Of a stretch of 64,000 nucleotides of DNA, positions 36,044 to 47,740 are shown piece by piece. Every line of letters starts with the position of its first letter. Position 1 is the stretch's first letter. Position numbers and translations under genes: made by a program. The notes below the pieces were generated by a model that saw only the letters and a list, made by a program, of their open reading frames with translations, was not told the DNA's origin and ran no database searches. This DNA is from Holothuria scabra (taxonomy: Eukaryota > Echinodermata > Holothuroidea > Aspidochirotida > Holothuriidae), in NCBI GenBank assembly GCA_037179385.1, contig CM074188.1, forward strand, positions 18,307,318 to 18,371,317. The letters are read 5' to 3'.

Positions 36044-36277
36044 CATTTTGTGACTGTTTCAATCATCCCAAAAAACATTTGACCTGGAACTGGATGAATA
36101 CTACTGTACAGGTGTTAACATAAATTGATCGTAAGAGGAAGTCTAAAGTCTCTTCTACAACACCATCCAGCTGACCAAACTCATTCATAAAGGATTGCCT
36201 ATTTGTCAACCTTTGTCTTCAGGAACAAAATCCTGGGAATTGTGCCTTCCAATGCAAAGAGCATATTGGCATACAAA
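36044..36277 (+). other. 5' UTR part of the IAP exon
   Basis: A strong polypyrimidine tract (36001-36040) and TTTACAG end at 36043, so an exon probably starts at 36044 and an upstream non-coding exon is implied. A weaker acceptor, TGTCTTCAG at about 36222, is an alternative. No in-frame ATG precedes 36278. Confidence 0.5.
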
Positions 36278-36821
36278 ATGATGAACTCAGAAGACGAAAG
36301 ACTAAAAACTTTTAGGGAACTGGGTTGGCCGCAGTGGGCACCAGTTCACCCTCGAGATTTGGCTGCAGCAGGACTTTATTACACTGGGCAAGGTGACAAG
36401 GTTGCATGCTTTTCATGTAAAGGATGTATTAATAATTGGGAGTCTGGAGATGACCCTATTGCTGAACATCGCAGGCTTTTCCCAAAATGTCCCTTTGTTG
36501 CCGAAAGACTATCACATGATCCAAGAGTGCCTGAGCTTCATGCTACAGACAGCATGTTATCTGTTCTGCCGGAGTATTCCATTCATCGCCCTCCTCCATC
36601 AGCGGACTTCTTGGTACCATCTAAGTTAGGGATACCTGCTGCTGGTAGAATCATTCACCCGTTACAACTTGTAACATCTAGTGAACCTAGTCCTGATGTA
36701 ATAAGAACTTGCCAACATCCAAAATATGCCATGGAAAACCAAAGATGTGAGTCTTATAAACGTTGGCCACATGTTCACTTGAAGCCATCTTTACTTGCAA
36801 GAGCTGGATTCTTCTACACAG
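36278..36821 (+). CDS. IAP coding exon with BIR1 and first part of BIR2
   Basis: Open from 36278. It ends at the donor ACACAG|GTGGGT in the middle of the conserved FFYTG of BIR2. Reading through the donor gives a non-BIR tail, confirming the splice. Confidence 0.85.
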
Positions 36822-39086
36822 GTGGGTATTTACAAGGTTACTTTTTGTCTGGGAATTTCATCTCTTACCACACCTTGTAACCAACCTGCTGTATAAGTGG
36901 GTTGGTTTGATCTCTCAGTATTACTCATATCTGCTCAGTGTGTTCCATGGAGTCTTTGCTCAAATTTTGTTGTTTGCTGGTTGTCTGGGACAACTAAAAT
37001 TCCATATGGACAGCCGAAAGTAAAAAAGTTGGTTGGACAATGGACAACCATTTCTTAGGTGGTGAGAACATGAATTAAAAAGGAGTTTACTTTTATCTGA
37101 TCCAAGATGCTATCACTGATTGACTCTTACAAATTTTATCATCAGACTGAAGTATTTATTTCATCTCTCAAACATCATTTGTTCTGTTACTAAGATGCAG
37201 ATGCATGAGCATACCTTCCTTATGCAACTAGGCATTGCAATAGGTAGTTTGCAAATGTCCTTGGAGACAAGTTAAAATTGTGAAGTAGTTGCCCTGAAGG
37301 ACAACTGTGAAATTTTCGGAGAATTGAAGCCTGCTGAGACCAGCATAGACCTTTTTCCAAATAGCAATTACAATGAATTGTGGGATAGAGGTTTGGGTGT
37401 ACGTCAGTTTTCACCACAGTAAAATGCCATTGTCAAAAATGACAAACACCAAAACTCTGTCCCACAATCCTTTGTAATTGCCATTTGGAAATAGGTCTAT
37501 TGAGACTCATAGTTCTAGATCATGTTAAATAAGGATTGTTATGTACAATATGCTCATGGAACAGTTTTCCTGCCTGACTCCTTGGGCTCTTGAACTGTTA
37601 GTGAACTTCAGTAATGTAAAACTTCACCTTAAGTATCTGTCTAGCTGACACTAGCTAACACATTTGTGTTGGTGTGTCATTAAACCCACCTCTAACTGAT
37701 TATCATGGCTGGAAAAAACAGCAATTTGGGGAGCTCATTGCAGGGAAATTTTGGTATTTGGAAGGAAATTTGACTACTTTTGTAAATGTAAACATGTGAA
37801 GTTTTGGGGAAGTTTGATTTGCTTGCTCCAAAATTTGATTTGTTTGCAGGGAAATTTACATTTTTTTCAGCCCTGCAGTGATTATATTAAAAAAAGTCTC
37901 TTTTTCCTTCTACCTAGCAACATGGCTGTACAAAAAAATATTGCAGATTTATAAAGCATAGTGTGCTTGAATAGTTGCATTGTGTCTGTATGAAGTTAAA
38001 TCATGTAGCTTGAGCTGTAGAATTATTACAGTGCTTCTTTACTATTCTTCTGTCTACAGTACATTCTGTAAAGTCCTTCAACAATACTGAAGGTAAACTA
38101 GGAAATTTTGAGCACTAAGCTTTGACCTGTTATACAAATAGCTGGTACTATATTTCAAATGACAGTACTCCACAAGTGTGGAGTTCAAGTGTGTTTCATT
38201 TCAAAGAACATGGACTATCAAGTGTACACACTGCAAGTAGGAACTTACAAGGCAAAAGCAGTCACCTCAGACTAATTTTGAGTTTTGAAGCAACTGTTGT
38301 CTCACAGTTGCCCTCTTGGGTGTTTCCCAGCAAACACATGTTATACTGCATGTACAAGAACAAAGTGTTGCACATTCAACATTAACCCAGGAGTTACTTT
38401 TGCTCAATTTCACAATTGCAGTGAGAAAAATAAGGTCACATGATTCTCAAGAGCCATTCATGAAATAGGATTCCTGGTGACTTGTGGCAGGTAAACCAAG
38501 CTAACTTTGTGTTTCTGCATTTTCCCCATTTTAAGTGTTTCATGTATGATTATGTATTGATAGAACCCCGACCTACATCACTTTACTGGATGGAGTGCTG
38601 CAGTGAAGTACTGATGTGATATTCTATTTACCAGATGAGTGGTTGATTGTGATAATTGCAAAAAATTGTCACTTAATTGCCATGGTGTTTGATTACTTCA
38701 GTATACATATTTCAGCTGTACTACAGTTATTGCTCAAACAAGCAAATCTTGAACTTTAAGTAATAGATTGATATATTGATTACTGTAAAGTCAAAGTATT
38801 ATAATCTGTAGTTATAATTAGCTGTACTTAGCCTGAACATCTGGGACAGCTTCTGTGTCCATTTGAAAGAGACTAACTGCTGTATGTTAGAAAACTGACT
38901 TTAAAGTTTTTTTCTCTAACAGGTAAAGGTGATCAGGTGACATGTTTCTATTGTGGTGGCACCCTTCAGAACTGGAAATCAGAAGATGATCCATGGTTTG
39001 AGCATGCTCGGTTGTTTAGAGGATGTGAGTGGCTTCGTCAGCAGAAAGGGCCATACTTTATTGAGCATGTGATGCAAACATCATAA
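36278..39086 (+). CDS. Baculoviral-IAP-repeat (BIR) protein, two BIRs, no RING
   Basis: Two coding exons, 36278-36821 and 38923-39086, join in phase 1 (donor G|GTGGGT, acceptor TCTCTAACAG|G) to give 235 residues. BIR1 spans about residues 8-74 with zinc ligands C44, C47, H64, C71. BIR2 spans about 157-220, split by the intron at G182, with C189, C192, H209, C216. BIR2 keeps the DDPWFEH signature and W199, the position that lines the IAP-binding-motif groove in XIAP BIR3. Proteins of this family bind caspases or IAP antagonists in the cytosol; that role is inferred. The stop follows BIR2 by only ~15 residues, and no RING or CARD was found. It may be a short isoform or a truncated gene. The start could also be the next codon, an ATG at 36281. 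Confidence 0.85.
36822..38922. other. IAP intron, 2.1 kb
   Basis: A GT-AG intron holding a TA-flanked MITE (37348-37497), a stretch at 36990-37180 related to the ACAACCATTT repeats at about 1440-1530 and 12600-12790, and a fragment at about 38253 related to the MITE at 18253. No coding exon was seen inside. Confidence 0.7.
37348..37497. mobile_element. Mariner-type MITE, 150 bp, TA target site
   Basis: Long inverted ends run from GACCTTTTTCCAAATAGCAA to the matching TTGCCATTTGGAAATAGGTC. TA lies on each side (37346-37347, 37498-37499). About 55 bp of each arm pair with scattered mismatches. Confidence 0.8.
38923..39086 (+). CDS. IAP terminal coding exon (rest of BIR2)
   Basis: Starts after CTCTAACAG. 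It encodes GDQVTCFYCGGTLQNWK and the remaining zinc ligands, then QQKGPYFIEHVMQTS and TAA. Confidence 0.85.
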
Positions 39087-39091
39087 AAATG

Positions 39092-39218
39092 AATTGAAAT
39101 CAGGAGATGAACCATGGTTTAAGCATGATCAGTTGTTAAGGGGATGGAAGTGGCTTTCCCAGCACAAAGGCCCATACTTTATTAAACATGTGATGAAACA
39201 GACATATAAAATGAATTG
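39092..39218 (+). pseudogene. Decayed tandem duplicate of the IAP last-exon end
   Basis: It repeats 38971-39096 with a 121-bp period. The translated copy reads KSGDEPWFKHDQLL, then GPYFIKHVM. The last zinc cysteine is replaced by Trp (RGWKW for RGCEW), and the 121-bp offset puts it out of frame, after the real stop. Confidence 0.85.
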
Positions 39219-41335
39219 TAGAAACTGTCTCTGATTTCAACTGAGTCAGGTACAGTTGATTGTTCATGGTGAAGTATGCACATGTAAACACAGAAAACAA
39301 GGAAAAACATGAACATTTTATGATTGCCGAAATTCTGTAAATGGGTAATTGGTGGAATCTGAATTTCATTAGTTATCAACAATTTATTTAGTAGAAGGCC
39401 TGTTCATACTTCACTATAGCACCATAAAATATATTTTAAGTACGCTCACTGTTTTCCTGGAAAAATGACCATGTACTTTTCTAGTATACAGTAGTGCAGC
39501 ATACCTGAAGGATTTAATCCAACAGAAAAAGGGTGGGGCTTTTTTTCTTGGAGGAACCTAACTCTAAGCTACTCCCAACCCCCAGTGTCCCTGCCTCCAC
39601 CACCGTCAATTTCTTCAACATTGCAGAGTAAAACCTTTTGATCTACCAAAATGATTAAATCTTTGCAAAATGTAACTTTTATAAACTGTGGCCATTAAAT
39701 CTTTTTGTTATGTGATAATCAGAGTTCAAGGAAACATATTCAGTAGCATATGTTTTATTTATCACATCCCATATTGGTATAAATATAGATTCCTGCTACC
39801 AAAGCATTTAAAATCCAGTAATACAGTATGCACTTACATCATGGATTATTTTAACTATCTTTAGGATCAGAAAGTCATTTCACTCATTAAGGACCTCACT
39901 CCAAATTGCTTGTAGAAGAATACAAGGAAAAATTTGCCTGCTTACTCTCACTGCTATTCAGGGTGAATGAGACATGAATGTACCATCATTCCCTTGCCTA
40001 AGGGACTACTATTTAATGTCCCTATCCAACAGATATGAGGGTATCCAAACCCTTTAGTCTCTTTTCCAAAGCAAGGGATAATGGCAAATCAAACTGGCCT
40101 TAAGTTTTAAATTTTCAAGGTATGCTACTGTACAAATCACTCTTAAAGAGTGTGGTAGGTGTGCTGTTTTTAGGTTTTTATGAGCTCCCATTTGTCATCA
40201 AGGTTTGTAAAAAACACTCCCTACAGTGATTTAAGGCAAGTGATGGTGTGCAATCTCACTTGCAAGCCTTAAAGATCAACACCCAATCAAAGCTCTGCCT
40301 CTGCTGCTGGACAGCTAAACTGAGAGAAGCAGATGACTCCCTGAACTATCCGACTCCCAAAGATGTTCAAAGTTCCTGAATCATCTTGAAGAAAAGATGT
40401 ATTGGTGGGGGGACTGGGGGTTGCTGCACCTCCCCACTAATGTTCACAATTACTCTGCACTAAAATTTGGTACAAATTATTGTAATTCTCACCCCCTTAC
40501 AAGCCATAAATGCAAGGTTGGCTGAGAAGCTGTTGTTCCATGACGAACAGTCACCAAAAGTTTTGCAATTTACATGTAGATCAAAGTAACTTATTTTAGA
40601 ATATTGTAAATAAAAAGTCAGGTGATTCATTATAGATATATTACATTACTTATTTTTCCTGTTGCATATATTTATGAATTATACTTTCAATTGATCAGTA
40701 AATTTAAGTGTGCATGCATCTAATAGTATGGCTTTTGAAGAAGTCAGAAATGTATTTTGATCGCAAATTCAGATTGTTAGTCCAAACACTGCTTAAACCA
40801 GGTGCTAAATTGTTTGAGAAATACTTTCAAGGCATTAAGAATATTTTCTTGAGTCAATATTGATGCCTTTAACTCAAAGGGCAATTTTTGTCATTCCAGA
40901 CAGTTCGCAATTTCCCAACTGTGGAATTTGTAGTTCCTCCTAAAGCACTTCCTTGTGCAGTAAGGAACCTATTTTATTGTCCATAAAGTTACCACTTCAC
41001 AACTACTGAATCTTGGGGGAAACTCTGTAGTGGTATGAAACAACAGGTTGGCATATCCTGGGTTACAATTTCAGGTCCAATTGTAGCATAGAGACTACCC
41101 CACATCTTATCAAGGCCTAGCATTGCTGCTGAAATGCTGTTTTTAGTCATGGGATAGTTATGGTATTGTAGGGTTTCTGCAGCTTGGAAAATTTTTCATA
41201 ATCAGCTCTCACCACAAATTACAATTGTGTAAAAAATCTCAATTGGCACAGTTCTTTGATTGACAGCAGGTTGAAAAAATACAGGTAACTGTAGCTTATA
41301 CTTCATAGTATGTACTGAGGGCATTTTGAATACAC
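39219..41335. other. Intergenic; old SINE-like stretch, no gene
   Basis: About 39995-40390 resembles, in the same orientation, the body of the SINE at 27240-27550 (GGGACTACTATTTAATGTCCC versus GGGACCGCCATTTAACGTCCC). I found no RING-encoding exon that would extend the IAP gene. Confidence 0.5.
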
Positions 41336-41580
41336 ACTGAGAGTGGATGTTTGGTGTAATGGTAAGAGAATCCGCCTCTCACGCGGAAGGTTCTAGTCCC
41401 AGGTTGAATCATACCAACGACTCTAAAAATGGGACCTACTACTGTTGCGTGATGCTCCGCATAAGCAATGGAGTAGGGAAAACAAACCAGTGAGCTGCAA
41501 CTGGAAAAAAGGCAGTGGCCAGCTCCACTTGAACCAATAGGTTGGAAACTGGGCTGTAAAACTCTCATCTCACTAACTTG
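41336..41580 (+). repeat. tRNA-Glu-like SINE
   Basis: The head has an A-box-like TTGGTGTAATGGTAAGAG, the anticodon-arm-like CCGCCTCTCACGCGG and a B-box-like GGTTCTAGTCCC. The shared body follows (AATGGAGTAGGGAAAACAAA, then CAATAGGTTGGAAACTGGGC). This is the best preserved of the window's copies. Confidence 0.8.
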
Positions 41581-44500
41581 ACTACACATTGAAGTCTTGT
41601 ATACTCACAATGGAGCAATAAAGTTAGATCTGTGCTTTTTATGGAGGAAATGAAATAAGTTAATGTACTGTGTGCTGGCAGATAGGCTGTAGAGAATGGG
41701 AACAGACAGAGTATTATTTTTTACCAGTCATATATATGTTACAACAGGTAGAATTTGATGTTAATTCTGGAATTTGTTCTCCCATTGTTCATAATGTTAG
41801 GTCTGCCAGCAGGCCTCATATATACATAGACAGAGCATACTATATGTAGATTGTTGCTACAGTTCATGTGAGTATAGGCGTAGCAAGATGGTTGTCTGCT
41901 ATGGTTTTGTGTGTAAAAGTTTGGACTTGCTCAAGTAGTCCAAAACAACAGATTTTGCAAGAAATTTAAAATATATTTGAAATAGTGCAAGGTCAGGTCT
42001 AATTCACTGCATGTATTGCAGGAATATAAAATTGTTTCCCATTCAATTTTGTTCAAAATATTACAAATTATAGCTTCATGGTGGCCATCTTGTTGTGCCT
42101 ATTTTGCCCCTGCCATTGGTGACAATCTACAGATATGATGTAACCATTACATGCTGTGTCCATGTATACAGGAAGTCTGTGGGTCTGCCTTAGTAGATGA
42201 GAAGGGTTTCATTAGTTTTGGGTTGGTTTAAAGGATGACATTTAACCACACACCAATAGAAATGTGTTATATAATGTCAGCCAGAGAAAATTTGAAACAC
42301 AGATTCATATATGGTTCAAGTTCTGTATCAAATATTGTTCAAATGCATTTCAAGTCCTACTAAGTTGCCTTTAATGAGAGGCAGGGAATACCAGGGCGAA
42401 TTTCACAAACCCCAGCCCACTATTCCAACCACTACTGATGGGTGGAATGTAGAGCTATGTTTTACACTCAAGTGGCCATTAATCAGTCTTTCAATTTATT
42501 TAGAGCTGGTCATCTGAGTTGTTTCCCCGCACAAAATGTTTTGTATTAATGTAGAAATTTTATTTTATCCATGCCTTTTTACTTTTTGGAATGTGCAATA
42601 ATATTTGTGTATTTTCATGTTATAATGAACAAAAGTACATGTAAAACAGTAAATGATCTGCAAGATTTGCAAGGAGGTCACCAGATTTGAAGTGCTTTTG
42701 CACATTTGATTGTTGGCCATAGAACATTATCCTACATGTTAGATGTTACCTTCATTATATATACAGTTTAATTTGTAAAGCAATTCCTTAAAAAACATTA
42801 AAAACAGCAAATTGATGGTTGTATTTTCAAGACATAACTGTTATATTTTCCACTGCGAATTAGTAAAATATGGTTTATATTTTATGATAATAATGTATTC
42901 AAAACTGCAAAGCTCAAAATACATCTAAATCTTCCCACTGCCCAATAGCAGTCCTACAAAGTGAAATATTTACAGTAGCCTTAGAAGAAGTGTGTCCCCT
43001 AGCATTACTTTCAGTTTAAGATGTATTTCTGCTTATGTTTAATTTTAACTGTTGTACAAATGTCTCATTTGATTGAAAGTTCTCATTATTTTGTACCCCT
43101 ACAGCCTATCCAGCAGAGTCCAATGTTAGTGTTATATAATTATGAAGTTCCAGTTCCACATATGTGACTCTACCTCAAGTCCAAAATTTCAAAAATGAAC
43201 ATTACAGGGCATGAAATTTTTATTCAAAAAGTCCAGCTCTTATCTTCACATGACATTCCTGTGCTAAGATATAAAATGTTGAAGTCAATTCACTTGATTA
43301 AAAATGGTAGGTTGTGCAATCATTTGTGATGTCATTGTTGTTGTACTCAAAATAATCTTTGCATTCCTTTTTTTTACCAAAATGTGATGGCATGCTTTAA
43401 GGTGACTTGACTCTACAAGCTCTCTCTGTACAAATATTATGCTAGAAAATGGGAATGGCTCAAGGTCATATAAACATGTTGTTGAAAGCAAAGAATGTTA
43501 ATGGGATATTACAACAAAAATGTCACAACTTGTTGTGCAATAGACCATTTGAACTTAAGTGAATTAATTTCAACATTTAACATTTCTGCAATGGAACAAG
43601 CTATGGTAATGAGGGTTGAACCACTGTATAATTCATTTTTCAGCCTCTAAAATGTTTGTTTTTGAAATTCAAAATTTGAGGTTACACACCTACTGCTGCC
43701 ATGTATAGGTGCACAGCAGAAAATAAAAGCCCTTTTTTCAGTTTAGAGCATGAAAAGAAAACTCAATTCTCTTGCCTGCAAGAGGATTGAGTTTTAATTT
43801 ACAGTAAATATGATCATGTTACTTCTCTGCCAAGTGCTGGTAAAAGTGTTGGCTCCCTGTAAAGCAAAATGCAGTTGAAACAACATTATTTTGGTTATTT
43901 TATGTCACCATGGTGTACAATTTTTATGTTTCTTGATGGCTCCCTGGATATTCACCTGAGTTCTGAATTTAAAGAGTTCAGTGACCTTTAAAATAATTTT
44001 TTACAGAAGGCTATATTAGGTGGAAGACTATGGTTATCATGGCTAAATCTGTACTTCTTTTTTTCAAAATATGTATTCTGTAAAGTTTTATGTACATAGT
44101 CTGGCATGAAAAAGATGAACTTGGGATCGAAATAATATTCCTAGATATAGGCATGCACAGCATGTTGAGAATACTGCATAAATTTTGCTTGCCATATTTT
44201 CAAAAATACATGCAGCTGGATTTTGCATTCTTTTTATTGCTAATTAAATGATACTTTTTATGCTTAATGCATTTTCCAAGATTGGTAATTCATACTTCTA
44301 ATTTCTGTATTTCTGTTTTTGCAAGTAGTATATTTGAGACAGTAGAGCTTACCTCACTTACGAACTTTTACCGAGCAGTGGCGGGGGGACCAGGGAAAGG
44401 AGACTCAGAACCAAATGATAAAATTGAGGGGTAAAAGACATTCTCAGCCCCTTTTATTTGCAAAGTGCTTCTTCAAGAAGTTGGGACAGTGGGAAGAATT

Positions 44501-44739
44501 TGGAAGTGGGTGCTGAACACATTTTTAAGGCTGGGTATGTGCAGAATAGAACACTTGAGAATTGCCATTTCCACTTGCAACCACCTGGGAGTTGGTTGTC
44601 AAAAAATTTCTTGTATGTTAGAAATCAACTGGTGGTGGCACTTGGCTTAGATAGTCTTGATGACACTTGCCCCCTTCCCACTCAATATTTTTCTGCTCCA
44701 CCATGCATACTATAGGATTGGCACCAGTTGGGGGCCTGT
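41581..44739. other. Intergenic; no gene recognised
   Basis: AT-rich sequence with only short ORFs. About 44376 begins CAGTGGCGGGGGGACCAGG, which looks like a hAT-type terminus, but no partner end was found. Confidence 0.4.
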
Positions 44740-46190
44740 TGGCAGTGTTCCCTGATGGGGAATCCTGCCCCCCCCCCCCCACCCGTTTGGGAAGGTCGGC
44801 AGTTCAGCGGTTGCGTCGGGGAGGCCTAAAATAATATAAAGTAAAAAAAAAAAAAACTTCAAGGACGGAAGTTACTGGTTGGGGAATCTTGAACATATTT
44901 TTCGTTCTTAAATGCTATTTTAATACATATGGGAATCGATTTTCAATCACTCCTTCAGTTAGCTCCATCATACCTCATTCCATGCACCTTTCCCTATCTC
45001 CCCCACCATTGGGGAAGGAGGACAATTTCCTTCAGGGAGACCTAAAAATGAACGTAGAGGACTGAAGTTACTGGATGGATGATCATGCACTCTTTTTCTT
45101 TCTTAATGAACTATTTTTTCTTTTGTAACGCTATTTTAATGCATATCTGAATTTCTTTTCATTACTTCTTGCTAGCTCTGCTATCCCTCATTCCATCTTC
45201 AATCTGCAAGGTCATTACCTCGTTGGGAAAGACTGCCCTCCCCTTGTTGTTGAGAAAGTCCAATTTCGTCGGGGAGCCTTCTTCATGCGCACAATAAACT
45301 GATAAAAGATGCGGGTCTCACAAACTCCTGTCACCAGGACTCTCTTTTCTTGGTTTTCATCACTAGAAGACCGTATTTTTCAAGGAAATTCACAATTTCG
45401 AATTTTTCTTTCAAAAACGGACGAGATGTTGTTCATGTGCATGCAGTGCGAAAATGGTCTGCCATCTGGTCTGCCCCGCCAGCCGAATTCTAGCAACGGT
45501 AATGAAAATCGGCCAGGCCGTTTCAGCTACACATATATAATGAATGATACACAGTAGTGTGAGAATGTCTCCCGATAAGTCTGAATTCATTTGAAACTAC
45601 CATGTAACGTGACATATTTTTAAATACTTTGGAAGAAAAATCCTTTATAGTCTGGATTTCAGGCGGTCACGTATAAATCTCATCTATTTAGCGGACCTTG
45701 CAATAGAATATAATCGATAATAAAGATCCTTAATAGAGTCAACAACACTTAGTATGTTTTAAATTCCGTTGCACAGTTTTCCCCCGAAAAGAGACAAGAA
45801 CATTACCAGATTACTTCTAATTGTAGCAGTACGGTACCTTTTATCTGGTAATTTCCTGTTCACTTAGCAAGTTGGGTTTTATCTATTGATGTGAAAATTT
45901 CATTTCAAAGGAAACATCAAAATAGCGAATGCTTCATTGCTAGTTACAAGTCTGGGAAATGCCATTTTCGGCTATCTGAGGGGTTAGATTTTTTAACAAT
46001 TATCTGTAGGTTCCCCGCCAACTAAAAGTAAAATAAAGGTAGGCGGTGCGCCATCTGACGTTCCTATAAGTCGGTGAACCTTGTATATTTTTTAGGAAAG
46101 GCACGAAATCATCATTTGTGATTTCATGCGAAAGATTTAATGGCTTTTAAATTTTATTGCCGGGTGTGAATATATTTAGTTGGTTCTTAT

Positions 46191-46261
46191 GACCAAGCTA
46201 GACCGGTTTCTGCTGTCTTGCTCATTCACTTTGAATGGCGCAGCTTCATCAGTAGCGGGTC
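46191..46261 (-). ncRNA. Hammerhead ribozyme of the Penelope-like element
   Basis: On the minus strand: GACC-C-GCTA, core CTGATGA, stem II GCTG...CAGC, core GAAA, short stem III CCGG, then TC, TAGC-TT-GGTC. Stem I (GCTA with TAGC, plus GACC with GGTC across an internal loop) and stem II are fully paired. Cleavage is expected after GGTC, between 46201 and 46200. One oddity is an A-A apposition where stem II normally starts with G-C. Self-cleaving hammerheads with very short stem III are established for Penelope-like elements. Confidence 0.75.
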
Positions 46262-46279
46262 GTCGTATGCGACATGGAT

Positions 46280-47740
46280 TTAAATATTCGTGATTGCTTC
46301 TAATAGAGCATCAAGGAAAGTATCGTCTAAGTTTTGTACTTCGTTCTCCCTAGAACTCGTAAACCTTGATTTAACAAGGAAATCTTTTAGATTTTTTGAC
46401 CTTTTGTAGGCGATGATTGGTTGTTCGGGGAACAGTTTGTATAATTGCGGGTTTTGGGTTATAAGGTGCCAATTTTTTAATAAGGCCCGTTTCAAATGCA
46501 TTGTTTTAACATGCGGGGTGTAAACAAGTTTAAAAACCAATGGTGGGGTTACTGCCTTTTCTTTCTCAGTTAGGAGGGTTTTACGGTTAGCATATACCAC
46601 ATTACTGGTGGCGCTGTCGATTTCCTCTCGTGAGTAATTTCGCATAAGCAGTTTCTCAGTGAAGGAGTCGCGTTTCTCCAGAAAGTCACTTTCGTTATTG
46701 CACAGGCGGGCGTATCTTAGTACTTCGCCTTTGATAAAGCCTTTAAAAGTGGCTAGTGGATGTGCTGAATTCCGATCTAGATACTGGTAGGTTTCCGTGG
46801 ACTTGGTATAGACTTTAGTGTCAAGGAGGCCAGTAGCGCGGAAACGTTCGCCTTTGAATATTTCGAGATCGAGATAAGTAACTTTCATGTTAGAAGCTTC
46901 TACCGTGAACTTAAAATGTTCGTGTGCTTCATTCAAATAGGTCACCAGGTTTTCAAGTTCCTTTCGTGTGCCATTGTACAATAATAGGATGTCGTCTCTA
47001 TAGCGAAGCCATTTAATAATATTGAAATCTGTCGGTATAATGCGATTTTCTAAGTGGTGCATGACAATATCGCAGATTTCAGGGGAGGCTTGACTGCCCA
47101 TTGCGCATCCTATCGTTTGTAGGAAAAATTGGCCATCAAATTCAAAGCAGTTTTTCGTGAGAATTAGTTTGACCAGATTACGCATGGAACGGGGTGATAT
47201 TTTCTTCATATCATAGTAATTTTGCGGGGCTTCCGCATATGCTTTTTGTACGACATCCAAGGCTTCCTCTTGTGGAGTGTTTGTGTACATAGACACTACA
47301 TCAAGGGTAGCGAGTAAGACATTGTCTGGTAGGGGGTGGCTTCCAGGATTTTAAGAATGTGATTTGTGTCTTTCACATACGTGGCTTGTCTTATGACAAT
47401 CGGAAGCAAGAAATAATCCACAAACTCAGATATTTTTTCTGTCGGAGATCCGTTGCCGCTTATGATAGGGCGGCCGGCAAATTTTGTGCCGGGGGGTGGT
47501 GCTTTATGTACTTTAGGAAGTACGTATATGACCGGGGTACGGATTTCGTGGTTATTTGGGTTGAGATAATTGAATGTCTCCTCATTAATCTCCTTGTTAG
47601 AGAACATATCTCGGAGGGTCGAACAAACCATGATTTTTGTATCGGGTGTTATGTCGCCCCCTAGCTTTTGGTAGTGATGACTTTTTAATTGCCTTTCAAT
47701 TTCGGCTTTGTAGTCGGTGCGATTCAGAATTGCTATACCT
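46280..47740 (-). pseudogene. Penelope-like reverse transcriptase (one frameshift)
   Basis: From the 5' side: NRTDYKAEIERQL and KLGGDITPDTK, then YVLPKVHKAPPPGTK, RPIISGNGSPTEKISEFVDY, then (new frame) ATLDVVSMYTNTPQEEAL, GCAMGSQASPEICD, the catalytic motif WLRYRDDILLLYNG, VTYLDLEIFKGE, YTKSTETYQYLDRNSAHP, and ending PIIAYKRSKNLKDFLVKSRF. These are the ordered Penelope-type RT blocks. The break near 47300-47320 looks like one missing base. The ORF ends ~30 residues after the NLKDFLV block with no C-terminal GIY-YIG endonuclease. It may belong to a lineage with N-terminal or no endonuclease; the N-terminus is lost here. Confidence 0.85.

Noticed and set aside
39219..44739. A RING exon completing the IAP gene
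   Set aside because: I looked for the Cys/His RING pattern on the + strand and found none; absence by eye is not proof.
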